The notes under the pieces are model-generated. The model did no database searches, had not been told where the DNA came from, and saw nothing but the letters and a program-made list of their open reading frames with translations. Positions 1-8,245 of a DNA stretch of 64,000 bases are shown piece by piece. The position numbers and the translations under genes are program-made. This DNA is from Halovenus marina (lineage in GTDB: Archaea; Halobacteriota; Halobacteria; Halobacteriales; Haloarculaceae): contig NZ_JBLKNZ010000001.1 in assembly GCF_051414115.1 (NCBI RefSeq), positions 1,488,001 to 1,552,000 on the forward strand. The letters run 5' to 3'. Each line of letters starts with the position of its first letter. The first letter of the stretch is position 1.

Positions 1-2
1 TG

Positions 3-2249
3 CTCGAACAGACGGAGCATATTGCCGACGTCGGCGGCTGGGAGATCGATATCGACACGATGGAGGTCTTCTGGAGCGACAATCTCTTCGATCTGCTGGG
101 CGAGGACGACGAGGAGCCATCGCTCGACGACGCGCTCGACATCTACCTCGACGAGGACCGGCCGATCGTCGAACGTGCCGTCGAGTCAGCGGTGGAATCG
201 AGAGAACCCTTCGACGTGGAGGCGCGCTATCGACGGTCGGGCGACGTTCGATGGCTCCGCGTCCAGGGTGTCCCTATCGTCGACGACGGCGGGGTGGTGA
301 CCATCCGCGGTGCAGCACAGGACATCACAGAACGGAAAGAACACGAGCAGACGCTCAACGACCTGCTCGACGCCACGCAGGCATTTATTCGCGCCAGCGA
401 CCGCGACGAACTCGTCGCGGCGATCACCGACGGGATAGAGACGGTCTTCGGCTACGAGATCAGTTCCGTCCGTCTCCACGACCCCGAGTCTGGAACCTTG
501 CCGCCGTCCCGCCTCTCGGCTGCGGCGGCGGAGCGCGTCACCGATCCACCGACGTACGACGACGAGGAGAGCGTGGCTGGAGAGACGTTCCAGTCGGGCG
601 AACCGACGGTTATCGACGACCTGTCTACCGCGACCGACCACGACTACGACTCGATCGACTCTGCGATGTTCTTCCCGATTGCGCACTACGGCGTGCTGGG
701 TGTGGGTGCCACCGACACCGACGCCTTCAGAACCGAGGACGTCGCGCTCATCAACCTCCTGACCACCTCCGCGGCCAACGCCTTCGACCGCCTCGAACAG
801 GAAACCGAAATGCGCTACCTCCAGCGTATCATCGACCGGGTCGACGTGAAGGTCTTTCTGCTCGACGAACACGGACAGTTCGCACACGTCACCGACCCGC
901 TCGCAGCGTATCTTGGGCGGGAGGCTGACGAACTTGCTGGCACACAACTGACCGATATCGTCGTCGACGGGGATAGCGACGTGGTGGAGACGGCCTTCGA
1001 GGACGCGATCAGTGTCCCCCACGAGAGTTGCACCGTCGAGGTCGGCGTGCGCACAGGGGGCGGCGAGACGCGTCCGGTGGAACTCGAACTCTCACCAATC
1101 GAGGAAAGCAGTACCGTGGCGGCGATTGCAGGGGTCGTCACGGACATCAGCGAACTCGCGAAGACCCGCAGTACACTCGTCACCGAGCGCGAGCGGTTTC
1201 AGGAGCTGTTCGAGAACCTCCCCGACCCGGTCGTCGAAGTCAAATTCGTCGACAGGGATCCGATCGTGCAGTACGTCAACCCCGCATTCGTCGAGACGTT
1301 CGGGTACGGGCGCGACGGCGTGCAGGGCGCGAACCTGAACGACCTCATTGTTCCGGGAGGCGAGCGCGAGTCTGCGACGACACTCGACGAACGTGCATTA
1401 GGAGGAGAGGAAACGAGTGCGGGCGTAAAGCGAGAGACGCCCGACGGTCGCCGTGACTTTCTCCTTCGTGGGTTCGAGTACACACGGGAGGAGGACTCCT
1501 ACGGGTTCGCGGTGTACACGGACATCACTGAGCAAAAGGAACGCGAGCGGTATCTGCAGGTCCTCAACCGCGTGTTACGACACAACCTCCGCAACGACAT
1601 GAACGTCGTGATGGCGCTGGCCAAACGGCTCGCGGAGAACATCGAAGACGAGGAACTCGCAGAGTACGCGGCGACACTGGAGAACAACGCAAGAGAGGTC
1701 GCAACACTCAGCGAGAAGGCAAAGGAGATCGAACGCGTACTCGGCAGGCGGGCGAGCGAAACCGGCGTCGTCGACGCCACAGCCCACCTCCGCGAGCTCA
1801 CCGCTGAAAAGCAGACAGCCTATCCCGACGCGGACTTCGTCACTGATCTTCCCGATGAACTGTGGCTCGTGGCCAACGAGAACATCAAGCGAGCCTGCGA
1901 GGAACTCGTCGAAAATGCGATAGAACACAACGAGAGAGCACGCCCGCGGCTTGCGATCAGTGCGCGTGACGTCGACCAGGACGGGTGGGTCGAGCTGTCC
2001 TTCCACGACAACGGTCCCGGTATCCCGGACGACGAATGGCAGATCGTAACGGGCGAGGAAGAGATCACCCAACTGAGCCACGGGAGTGGCCTCGGACTCT
2101 GGCTGATTCGGTGGATCGTCGAGTCCTACGGCGGCGAAATCTATCGAGAACAGCGAGCGGGCGAGGACGGAACCAGAATTGTTCTGCGATTGCGACAGGG
2201 CGAGCCCGAATCGTACGTTGCAGAGCCGGAACACGCCGATTCTACGTAA
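3..2249 (+). CDS. Multi-domain PAS/GAF sensor histidine kinase (5' end outside window)
   Basis: A cytoplasmic-looking sensor kinase that would autophosphorylate on His and pass phosphate to a response regulator. The reading frame is open from base 3, and the residues before the first ATG (base 60) already read as a PAS domain, so the gene begins upstream of the window. Visible order: partial PAS, GAF-like domain, two more PAS domains, then a His-box LRHNLRND with the His codon at 1581, an N-box (ENAIEHN) and G-boxes DNGPGIP and GSGLGLWL of the HATPase. No membrane segment is visible. The HalX response regulator 68 bp downstream is the natural partner (inference). The ligand is unknown. Confidence 0.93.
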   Translation, partial: LEQTEHIADVGGWEIDIDTMEVFWSDNLFDLLGEDDEEPSLDDALDIYLDEDRPIVERAVESAVESREPFDVEARYRRSGDVRWLRVQGVPIVDDGGVVTIRGAAQDITERKEHEQTLNDLLDATQAFIRASDRDELVAAITDGIETVFGYEISSVRLHDPESGTLPPSRLSAAAAERVTDPPTYDDEESVAGETFQSGEPTVIDDLSTATDHDYDSIDSAMFFPIAHYGVLGVGATDTDAFRTEDVALINLLTTSAANAFDRLEQETEMRYLQRIIDRVDVKVFLLDEHGQFAHVTDPLAAYLGREADELAGTQLTDIVVDGDSDVVETAFEDAISVPHESCTVEVGVRTGGGETRPVELELSPIEESSTVAAIAGVVTDISELAKTRSTLVTERERFQELFENLPDPVVEVKFVDRDPIVQYVNPAFVETFGYGRDGVQGANLNDLIVPGGERESATTLDERALGGEETSAGVKRETPDGRRDFLLRGFEYTREEDSYGFAVYTDITEQKERERYLQVLNRVLRHNLRNDMNVVMALAKRLAENIEDEELAEYAATLENNAREVATLSEKAKEIERVLGRRASETGVVDATAHLRELTAEKQTAYPDADFVTDLPDELWLVANENIKRACEELVENAIEHNERARPRLAISARDVDQDGWVELSFHDNGPGIPDDEWQIVTGEEEITQLSHGSGLGLWLIRWIVESYGGEIYREQRAGEDGTRIVLRLRQGEPESYVAEPEHADST

Positions 2250-2317
2250 TTGTACGCCAGTCTGGCGTGTATCCGAGCACAAAAGACTAGTAGCCTTCAC
2301 CCAAACTGACACAGGTG

Positions 2318-2902
2318 ATGGCGGACAACCCTTCACGGGTTCTCATCGTCGACGACGAGGAGGATGTTGTGGAGATCTACGGGCTCGCACTGGACGACGA
2401 ATACGAGGTGTGGAAGGCGTACAGCGGCGAACAGGCGCTCGAACAGATCGACGAGACGGTCGACGTCGTCTTGCTCGACCGCCGGATGCCTGGCCTGTCG
2501 GGACACGAGGTGCTCGAAGCCATTCGAGCGCGTGGCCTCGATGTGCGCGTGGCGATGGTCACTGCCGTTGACCCCGGATTCGATATCACGGAGATGAACT
2601 TCGATGCGTATCTGACAAAGCCCGTCGACGACGAGGCGATCAGAGACGTCGTCGGTGAGTTGGTCACGCTCTCGTCGTACGACGACCGGACGAAGGAACT
2701 GTTTGCAGTCGCCCAGAAGAAGGCCGCACTCGAAGCCGAGAAAACCGACCGGGAACTCATTAAAAGCGACGAGTACGAGACACTCCAGGAGCGAAGCGCG
2801 GAACTCGACGGACACACGACGGAACAGCTAGCTGAGATGGACGACGAACTGTTCGAGAAGATGCTGTCTGGATTGTCAGACGAAGACGCCACACCCGAGT
2901 AG
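2318..2902 (+). CDS. HalX-type response regulator
   Basis: 194-residue response regulator. Residues 6-115 form a receiver with the acidic pair after VLIV, phospho-acceptor Asp54 in LLDRRMP and the conserved Lys in LTKP. The rest is a charged helical HalX tail typical of haloarchaea, with no DNA-binding domain seen. A GTG lies one codon upstream at 2315; the ATG at 2318 is preferred. It follows the PAS/GAF kinase closely and probably receives phosphate from it. A second HalX regulator lies at 15231-15776. Confidence 0.92.
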   Translation: MADNPSRVLIVDDEEDVVEIYGLALDDEYEVWKAYSGEQALEQIDETVDVVLLDRRMPGLSGHEVLEAIRARGLDVRVAMVTAVDPGFDITEMNFDAYLTKPVDDEAIRDVVGELVTLSSYDDRTKELFAVAQKKAALEAEKTDRELIKSDEYETLQERSAELDGHTTEQLAEMDDELFEKMLSGLSDEDATPE

Positions 2903-3072
2903 CACGGTGGAAGCACACACGGTCAGTCTGGCCAGCACGCGAGAGTGTCAACTCTTCTGACGATACCGCCACCACCAAATGGTTCCGGCGGCAACGACGT
3001 TCCATGGCCGAGGGTAGCGGACGCGCGGGAGTCGGTGCAGTTCTCCACAAGGGGGTGACGGCCGAGTAGCGT

Positions 3073-4461
3073 ATGGAGGCAATTCAACTACTGCTCGAGG
3101 ACCAGCAGAATCGTCAGCTATTGGCTGACGCCCTCGACGGGGATTACGAGGTCGTCGACGGTGTACACAGCGCTGACTCGTTCCTCAAAACCGAGTTCGA
3201 CCTCTGTATCGTCGATGGCCCCGCCTTTCGTAGTCATCGAGAGACGCTGGTCGAGAAAAAGGAACGGGCGTCGCCGGTGTTTCTGCCCTATCTGCTGTTA
3301 CTGGGCGGTCGGTCACCGGACAGGGCGGCCGAAAGCGTCTGGGAGCACGTCGACGAAGTCATCGACACACCAATCGCGCGGGCGAAACTCACAAATCGGG
3401 TGTCGAATCTGCTGCAGCGCCGTGAACTGTCGCTGGAACTCAAACGCGAACAGGAATTTACTGAAGAGCGGTTCCAGACGCTGTTCGAGTCCACGCCCGA
3501 CCCAATTGTCGTCGTCACGGACGACGGGATCATCACAGAGGTCAACGACGCGTTCGCTCGGCTGTTCGATATCGACCGCAGTGCTGTACTTGGCACACAC
3601 GTCACCGACATCGACGTGACTGCGGTGGAGTCAGTCGAGCGACTCCTGCTTCGCGTCACCGATGCGGCCAGTACGGACTCGACCGAGACAGAGAACACAG
3701 TTACGATCAAGTCGTCGGAGGGCGACACGTACGTGACCGAACTCAACGTGGATGTCGTCGAAGAACTCGGTGACGCGACCGAACGGATCGGGATCTTCCG
3801 CGACGTCACGGGTCGCGAGGAGTACCAGCGGCAACTCGAACGACAAATAGAGCAACTGGAACGGTTCGCCAGTGTGATCTCACACGACCTGCGCGACCCG
3901 CTGAACACTGCACAGGCGAAGGTTCGACTCGCACAGCGTGACTGTGACAGTGAGAAATTGGACGAACTCCTCGAAGTACACGGTCGAATGGAGACACTCA
4001 TCGAGGACGTCCTGATGCTCGCCAAGCAGGGGAAAGTCGCAGGCGAAACCGAACCTGTCGACCTCAACGAGGCTGTGGATCTGGCCTGGGCGACGGTTGG
4101 TGCACCCGACACGGCGACACTGCAGACCGCAGATCCCCCACTGGTGAAGGCAGACGACGAGCGCCTGCGGGCGCTGCTGGAGAACCTCTTTCGCAACGCG
4201 GTCATGCACGGCGGCCCCGAGGTAACGCTCTCGGTCGGGCCGCTCACGGAACATCGTGGATTCTATGTGGCCGACGACGGCCCGGGAATCCCCGAAGAGG
4301 AGCGCGCCGACGTATTCGAGTACGGCCACACGACGGCAGCGGAGGGAACCGGACTCGGACTGAGCATCGTACAGAGTATCGCCGAGGCGCACGGGTGGGC
4401 AGTTTCGGTGACGGAGAGTGACACCGGCGGCGCGCGGTTCGAGGTCACGACCGAGACGTAG
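3073..4461 (+). CDS. Histidine kinase with N-terminal receiver-like domain and PAS domain
   Basis: 462 residues. Residues 1-125 look like a degenerate receiver (pattern FDLCIVDG in place of a normal phospho-acceptor loop), residues about 133-255 are a PAS domain, and residues about 262-330 are HisKA with His271 in ISHDLRDPL. The C-terminal HATPase has FRNAVMHGG, DDGPGIP and GTGLGLSIV. No transmembrane segment is seen, so it is likely a soluble sensor. This arrangement is common in haloarchaeal kinases. No response regulator follows it; the HalX regulator upstream could serve both kinases. Confidence 0.92.
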   Translation: MEAIQLLLEDQQNRQLLADALDGDYEVVDGVHSADSFLKTEFDLCIVDGPAFRSHRETLVEKKERASPVFLPYLLLLGGRSPDRAAESVWEHVDEVIDTPIARAKLTNRVSNLLQRRELSLELKREQEFTEERFQTLFESTPDPIVVVTDDGIITEVNDAFARLFDIDRSAVLGTHVTDIDVTAVESVERLLLRVTDAASTDSTETENTVTIKSSEGDTYVTELNVDVVEELGDATERIGIFRDVTGREEYQRQLERQIEQLERFASVISHDLRDPLNTAQAKVRLAQRDCDSEKLDELLEVHGRMETLIEDVLMLAKQGKVAGETEPVDLNEAVDLAWATVGAPDTATLQTADPPLVKADDERLRALLENLFRNAVMHGGPEVTLSVGPLTEHRGFYVADDGPGIPEEERADVFEYGHTTAAEGTGLGLSIVQSIAEAHGWAVSVTESDTGGARFEVTTET

Positions 4462-4489
4462 CGGCGGCAGACAGCCTGAGGCCGGAAAA

Positions 4490-4740
4490 TCGGGATACTG
4501 TGTTCGCTCACTCTGTTCGCTGCACGGGCGCGGGGAAGTTCGCAAACGCAAGCATACGGCGAGCGAAGCGAGCCGTTTTACTGCTGGCGACCGTAGGGAG
4601 CCAGTAGGGGGTTTTTCCCCATGTTTTTACAAGTTGCGAGGGAACTCCGTTCCCTCGAACCATGCGAACGGGCCTACGGCCCGTGAGCAGAGAGCGGTGG
4701 CCGAGCGAAGCGAGGCCACCCGACGCAGTAAAAAGTGGAC
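4490..4740. repeat. Non-coding region dense in short hairpins
   Basis: No convincing gene is seen between the kinase and tRNA-Arg. Instead there are many short hairpins: GAGGGAAC-3 nt-GTTCCCTC at about 4637-4655, CGGGCC-TAC-GGCCCG at about 4669-4683, and GTGGCC-11 nt-GGCCAC whose loop is the GAGCGAAGCGA word. The same word lies between CGGC and GCCG near 4558. This GC-rich hairpin and 'GAGCGAAGCGAG' style is frequent in haloarchaeal intergenic DNA, especially near tRNA genes. Function is unknown. Confidence 0.6.
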
Positions 4741-4761
4741 GGGCGTGGCGGGATTCGAACC
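4740..4761 (-). repeat. Partial duplicate of tRNA-Arg 3' end (possible att scar)
   Basis: These 22 bases are identical to 4852-4873, which hold the T-loop, 3' T-stem, acceptor 3' strand and discriminator of tRNA-Arg. The copy lies 112 bp downstream of the tRNA gene in its direction of transcription, as expected for an attachment-site duplication left by a tRNA-targeting integrase. The DNA between holds no gene. Unequal duplication without an integrase is an alternative. Confidence 0.6.
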
Positions 4762-4851
4762 ACGGTCGGACGTGCTCGCTTCGCTGCGCGCGACCTCCCT
4801 GATTCGAATCCCGTGCCGTGGCTGTCGCTCGCAGTTGCTCGCGACAAGCCA

Positions 4852-4924
4852 CGGGCGTGGCGGGATTCGAACCCGCGATCGAGGGGTTAGGAACCCCTCG
4901 CCCTATCCGCTAGGCCACACGCCC
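4852..4924 (-). tRNA. tRNA-Arg (anticodon CCU)
   Basis: The reverse complement folds into a full cloverleaf: acceptor GGGCGTG/CACGCCC, D-arm GCCT...AGG, anticodon stem AGGGG/CCCCT around loop TTCCTAA (anticodon CCT), and T-arm GCGGG-TTCGAAT-CCCGC. Discriminator is G; CCA is not encoded. No intron is present. It decodes AGG arginine codons. Confidence 0.95.
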
Positions 4925-4962
4925 TGCCCGTGGTTGTCGATCCGACAGAAAAACCGTTCCGA

Positions 4963-5265
4963 TCAGTCACGTGCTCCGACATCGAGATCAAAGAGCCGAG
5001 CTACGGCCTGGGTCCGCTCCGCATCGGCAGATTGTCGCCGTTCGACGCTCGCCGCTGGGGCCGCAGTAATCCGTCTTGCGAGTCTGGTTGCGAGCGTCCG
5101 GAGAACTTCCCGCCGTTCGGGTGTCAGTTCGCCACGCGCTTCCAGTTTCGAGAGAGCTGTTTCGAGTTCGCTCTCTGTGATCGTGTCAGCCCGCTGATGG
5201 AGTGCTCGCTGAACTCGGTCCGAATCGATTCGGGGCTCCGAGACAGACACACAGCCCTCATTCAT
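4963..5265 (-). CDS. Small protein resembling the dimerisation domain of glutamyl-tRNA reductase
   Basis: 100 residues, highly charged and helical. The stretch around LEARGELTPERREVL resembles the C-terminal dimerisation domain of glutamyl-tRNA reductase (HemA), but the catalytic and NADPH-binding domains are absent, so it cannot be that enzyme. The chosen ATG (5265) overlaps the end of the DUF2249 gene by 8 bp, which suggests translational coupling; an ATG at 5280 is an alternative. Its place in the DUF2249 cluster hints at a haem- or respiration-linked role, but that is inference. Confidence 0.7.
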   Translation of the reverse strand: MNEGCVSVSEPRIDSDRVQRALHQRADTITESELETALSKLEARGELTPERREVLRTLATRLARRITAAPAASVERRQSADAERTQAVARLFDLDVGARD

Positions 5266-5491
5266 GTGTGATCGTGACACACCAGAGGTCCGGTTCGGGG
5301 TTGGTGGTTTCGTACTCGAAGCCGCGCTGTTCGATGACCCGATAGAGCGGTTCCGGTTCGAAGCTGTTCAGCAACAACAGCGATTCGTCGGGGGAGAGAT
5401 CAGCGAGCGCACCCATGATGTCGTCGAACGGTTCACCGTCTATCTCTCGGACGTCCAGCGTGTTGTCGGCGTCGGGCCGGTCGAGGCTCAT
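5258..5491 (-). CDS. DUF2249 domain protein
   Basis: 77 residues holding a single DUF2249 fold: TLDVREIDG at the start, a helix ending in SPDESLLLLNSFEPEPLY, and a C-terminal strand ending DLWCVTITHE. DUF2249 is a small SirA/TusA-like domain often found beside haloarchaeal denitrification genes; its biochemical role is not established. The longer frame upstream is non-coding in character, so ATG 5491 is used. A TATA-like box (about 5518-5525) gives a near-leaderless start, with a CGAA-N4-TTCG palindrome 43 nt upstream. Confidence 0.88.
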   Translation of the reverse strand: MSLDRPDADNTLDVREIDGEPFDDIMGALADLSPDESLLLLNSFEPEPLYRVIEQRGFEYETTNPEPDLWCVTITHE

Positions 5492-5528
5492 ACTCGCAGT
5501 TGGCCGAGCGCCCGGACATATATTACCC

Positions 5529-5540
5529 CGAAACTGTTCG
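5529..5540. promoter_or_regulatory. CGAA-N4-TTCG palindrome upstream of DUF2249 gene
   Basis: CGAA-ACTG-TTCG, a perfect match to the repeated motif of this cluster. Its centre lies 43.5 nt upstream of the ATG at 5491, just beyond the TATA-like box. Likely a transcription-factor site. Confidence 0.65.
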
Positions 5541-5616
5541 TCTTCTCCGGGCTGATGTCCCTTAGAGTGGTTCCCCCCGGCACTACCCTTTTGTGGATAC
5601 CGCGGCAACAGAGCGT

Positions 5617-5724
5617 ATGGGAGACCGATCCTGCTACCGGGAGTACTGCCCGGAGTGTGACATGCAGGTGACTATCGTCGACGAGGAGTGTCCCGACTGC
5701 GGTCGAACGCTCGAAACTGAGTGA
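5617..5724 (+). CDS. Very small zinc-finger protein (35 residues)
   Basis: The ATG at 5617 opens a 35-codon frame with two CPxC knuckles (CPEC at residues 11-14, CPDC at 25-28), the layout of a rubredoxin-like zinc ribbon. Haloarchaea encode many such one-domain zinc-finger microproteins, some with regulatory effects. It lies between divergent genes and has no ORF competing on the other strand. The specific function is unknown. Confidence 0.75.
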   Translation: MGDRSCYREYCPECDMQVTIVDEECPDCGRTLETE

Positions 5725-5758
5725 CCGGTCTGCGAGACGTGCTGGTCAGGTTATCCAG

Positions 5759-6349
5759 TCAGAATGGCGCTTCGCTCGAACCGCGGCTGGTTCCCTCCTC
5801 CCGCATCGACCGCTCCATCAGATTCGACCCGATGTCAGATGGCGCCTCGTCGCTCACCTCGCCCGTCTCTCTGTAGGCCTGTTCGAGTGCTTCGAGTTGT
5901 TCGTTTATCGCGTCACTCTGGTGGTGCATCGGTGCCGCCCGAACGCGAACGATATCGTACTCGTGGCGGTCGGACAGCCCGTTCCAGGCGCGGAAAGACC
6001 CGCTGGTCAGAGTGTGTGTCTGTGGACAGAACGGTGTCGTCGGCGTAAACTCGGCCCGCAACACGGAGGGGTTGTCCGCCTCTCTGGCGTATCGGTAGCC
6101 AGCATTCGTGTGGCGGGTGTCGAGATTCAGCCGCGCCAGGTTGTAGTTGAAGGTCATGTCGTAGACTGTCCGCTCCTCGAAGAGTTCGCGGGTCAACCGG
6201 TGCACAGCGAGGTGGGCCTCGTCGGCAAGCACGTCGTGCGCATCAAGGAACTGATCAGATTCGGGGATGTGTTCGGGGACGAACTCGTCGTAGCTGTCGA
6301 ACAGCGAATCGTCGTCGTCCGATCCGAACGGCGACGGGAAACTGGGCAT
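5759..6349 (-). CDS. DUF59/PaaD-like haloarchaeal protein in the DUF2249 cluster
   Basis: 196 residues, acidic N-terminus. The middle (residues about 95-160) has FCPQTHTLTSGSFRAWNGL followed by a YDIVRVRAAPMHHQ segment, resembling MIP18/DUF59-type proteins that help in Fe-S cluster assembly, though with one Cys only. The ATG at 6349 is chosen because the longer upstream frame is compositionally unlike coding DNA and because a cluster palindrome (6388-6399) lies 44 nt upstream. The role, perhaps maturation of a respiratory metalloprotein, is inferred from context. Confidence 0.72.
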   Translation of the reverse strand: MPSFPSPFGSDDDDSLFDSYDEFVPEHIPESDQFLDAHDVLADEAHLAVHRLTRELFEERTVYDMTFNYNLARLNLDTRHTNAGYRYAREADNPSVLRAEFTPTTPFCPQTHTLTSGSFRAWNGLSDRHEYDIVRVRAAPMHHQSDAINEQLEALEQAYRETGEVSDEAPSDIGSNLMERSMREEGTSRGSSEAPF

Positions 6350-6387
6350 GGCTCTCAGTACGGGATACCAGCATGTACGCCTGACCC

Positions 6388-6399
6388 CGGAGATATTCG
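6388..6399. promoter_or_regulatory. CGAA-N4-TTCG-like palindrome (one mismatch)
   Basis: CGGA-GATA-TTCG. Its centre is 44.5 nt upstream of the minus-strand ATG at 6349, the same spacing as the other copies in the cluster. Confidence 0.5.
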
Positions 6400-6425
6400 C
6401 CTGCGACCCGAAGTTACGAGTTAGG

Positions 6426-6437
6426 GGAATATGTTCG
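6426..6437. promoter_or_regulatory. CGAA-N4-TTCG-like palindrome (one mismatch)
   Basis: GGAA-TATG-TTCG. Its centre is 43.5 nt upstream of the plus-strand ATG at 6475. Together with 6388-6399 it forms a divergent pair, one site per promoter. Confidence 0.5.
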
Positions 6438-6474
6438 GGGCAACTGATTGCTTTCGGAGAAGCTACGCTCGCGT

Positions 6475-6732
6475 ATGGAGGCTGAATCCTATCTCGACAG
6501 AACGGAGGCCCCGAGCGAGCGCCCTCACGAGATGCTGGATGCGCGCGAACTGCCGCCGCCACAGCCGCTCAAGAACACGCTGGAGCGACTCGCCGAGTTG
6601 GACGATTCGGTCGTTCTCGTGCAGCTGAACGATCGGCGACCTCAGCACCTCTATCCGCAACTCGATGAGCGCGGGTATCGCTACGAGACGTTCGACGAGG
6701 ATCCCGTCGTGACAGTTATATGGAATGAGTGA
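6475..6732 (+). CDS. DUF2249 domain protein
   Basis: 85 residues; a single DUF2249 domain (LDARELPPPQPLKN, then VVLVQLNDRRPQHLYPQL, then a C-terminal VVTVIWNE strand) after a short acidic leader. ATG 6475 is preferred over 6448 because it places the cluster palindrome 43 nt upstream. Probably a partner of the other DUF2249 proteins here; exact function unknown. Confidence 0.85.
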   Translation: MEAESYLDRTEAPSERPHEMLDARELPPPQPLKNTLERLAELDDSVVLVQLNDRRPQHLYPQLDERGYRYETFDEDPVVTVIWNE

Positions 6733-6810
6733 CAGCGGTGTGTCTCGAACGGAGCACTCATCTGGACGAGCGACCGGTTTCATTATGAGCCGGGTACAAA
6801 CAGGGCACAG

Positions 6811-7599
6811 ATGGCCACCATCGACCGAATCAGCGTCTTTCCGGTGAAAGGACTCGACGGAATCGACCTCGAAGCGGCCGAGATACTGGCGGGCGGGACG
6901 CTGGCTCACGACAGGGAGTTCGCGCTGTTCGACAGCGAAAGGGAGATCATCAACGGGAGATGGAGCGCGCGCGTCCACGAATTGTCGACCGAGTTCGAAT
7001 CCGACTCAGCCCTTCTGAGTGTCGCGACGCCCGATGGTCGTAGTCACCAGTTTTCGCTGGACGAACCGGCAGAGCGTGACCGCGCCGAGGCGTGGTTCGC
7101 TGACTTCTTCGGCGTCGACCTCTCGTTCGAACGCGACCAGTCACTCGGCTACGTCGACCGGCGCGATATGGGGCCGTCGGTTATCAGCACCGCGACGATC
7201 GAAACTGTCGCATCCTGGTTCGACGGGTTGTCCGCAGAGAGCGCTCGTCGTCGCCTTCGGGCCAACATCGAAGTATCGGGCGTTCCGGCCTTCTGGGAGG
7301 ACCGATTCGTCGGTGAGAACGCGCCAGCCTTCGAGGCTGGTGGGATCAGATTCGAGGGTGTCACCCCGTGCGGTCGGTGTGTCGTGCCCGAACGAGACCC
7401 GGATACAGGAGAACCAATTCCCGAGTTCCGGGAGCGGTTCGTTCAGAAACGTCGCGAGACGTTCCCCGACTGGGCCGACGACGATGCGTTCGACCACCAC
7501 TACACGGTGATGCTCATCGCGCGCGTTCCAGAACGCGACAGAGGAAAACAACTTTCTGTCGGCGATTCGGTCGAGAAGATCGATCCCTCGAACGGATAG
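6811..7599 (+). CDS. MOSC domain protein
   Basis: 262 residues. N-terminal MOSC beta-barrel (residues 3-75: ISVFPVKGLDG, ALFDSEREIING), then the MOSC domain with the conserved Cys in VTPCGRCVVPERDP and the closing LSVGDSV. MOSC proteins bind molybdenum cofactor or transfer sulfur or hydroxylamine-type nitrogen; relatives include the C-terminus of Moco sulfurase and YiiM/mARC-like enzymes. It adjoins a cluster that looks N-oxide related, so a molybdenum-linked reductase role is plausible but not shown. Confidence 0.9.
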   Translation: MATIDRISVFPVKGLDGIDLEAAEILAGGTLAHDREFALFDSEREIINGRWSARVHELSTEFESDSALLSVATPDGRSHQFSLDEPAERDRAEAWFADFFGVDLSFERDQSLGYVDRRDMGPSVISTATIETVASWFDGLSAESARRRLRANIEVSGVPAFWEDRFVGENAPAFEAGGIRFEGVTPCGRCVVPERDPDTGEPIPEFRERFVQKRRETFPDWADDDAFDHHYTVMLIARVPERDRGKQLSVGDSVEKIDPSNG

Positions 7600-7642
7600 C
7601 GCGCAGTGCAGAACAGGCGATTCGGACTGATACGTCCCGCTC

Positions 7643-8122
7643 TCAGGCGTTCTCGACTGCGTCGATCAGTTCGTCGTAATCGGGTTCGTTCGTCGGGTCG
7701 TCTGCGATCCACCGGTAGACGACCGTTCCCTCGTCGTCGAGCACGAAGACGCTGCGGTTGGCGGTCCCGTGAAGACCAAGGTCGGCAATATCCAACTCAA
7801 CGCCGTAGGTTCGAATCACCTCGCCGCTCATGTCGCTGACGAGGTCGAACTCGATACCGTGTTCGTTACAGAACGCGCCCTGTGAGAACGGCGAGTCGGC
7901 GCTCACGCCAAGAACGGTCGCTCCAGCCGACTCGAATTCGTCGAGTCGCTCCTGCAACGCTATCATCTCGTTCGTACAGGGCGGCGTGAACGCGCCGGGG
8001 AAGAAGGCGAGGACGACGGGTCCGTCCCCGAGTACATCGTCGAGGTCGAACGGTTCGTGGTCGCTCGTTCCGACTGTCGCTGTGAACGTGGGTGCAGTGT
8101 CTCCAGTTTCGGGTGCTGACAT
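7643..8122 (-). CDS. Peroxiredoxin (AhpC/TSA-type, redoxin fold)
   Basis: 159 residues, full family length. The peroxidatic site is PGAFTPPCTNEM, where Cys follows the PxxxT signature; a second Cys in AFCNEHG may act in resolution. Reduces hydrogen or organic peroxides with thiol reductant in the cytoplasm. Two adjacent ATGs exist (8125, 8122). A TATA-like TTTTATG lies about 25 nt upstream, so the mRNA is probably leaderless. It is divergent from the winged-helix gene. Confidence 0.93.
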   Translation of the reverse strand: MSAPETGDTAPTFTATVGTSDHEPFDLDDVLGDGPVVLAFFPGAFTPPCTNEMIALQERLDEFESAGATVLGVSADSPFSQGAFCNEHGIEFDLVSDMSGEVIRTYGVELDIADLGLHGTANRSVFVLDDEGTVVYRWIADDPTNEPDYDELIDAVENA

Positions 8123-8179
8123 CATCTGTACTGTCGGGCGCGACAGACATAAAACTCGCTCCGAACACCAGCGACGGGG

Positions 8180-8191
8180 CGAACGTATTCG
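8180..8191. promoter_or_regulatory. CGAA-N4-TTCG palindrome upstream of winged-helix gene
   Basis: CGAA-CGTA-TTCG, a perfect motif. It lies about 12 nt from a weak TATA-like CCAAATC and 60 nt from the ATG at 8246; a Shine-Dalgarno-like AGGTGG near 8230 suggests this mRNA has a short leader. It could also affect the divergent peroxiredoxin gene. Confidence 0.55.
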
Positions 8192-8245
8192 GCCAAATCC
8201 TCACACCAATCTGGGCGAAACGTCGTAGCAGGTGGACCGAAACTG

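Noticed and set aside
4797..4850. GATTCGAATCCC word on the plus strand near the tRNA as a second tRNA
   Set aside because: Only a T-loop-like word is present; TTCGAA is itself palindromic and no cloverleaf forms.
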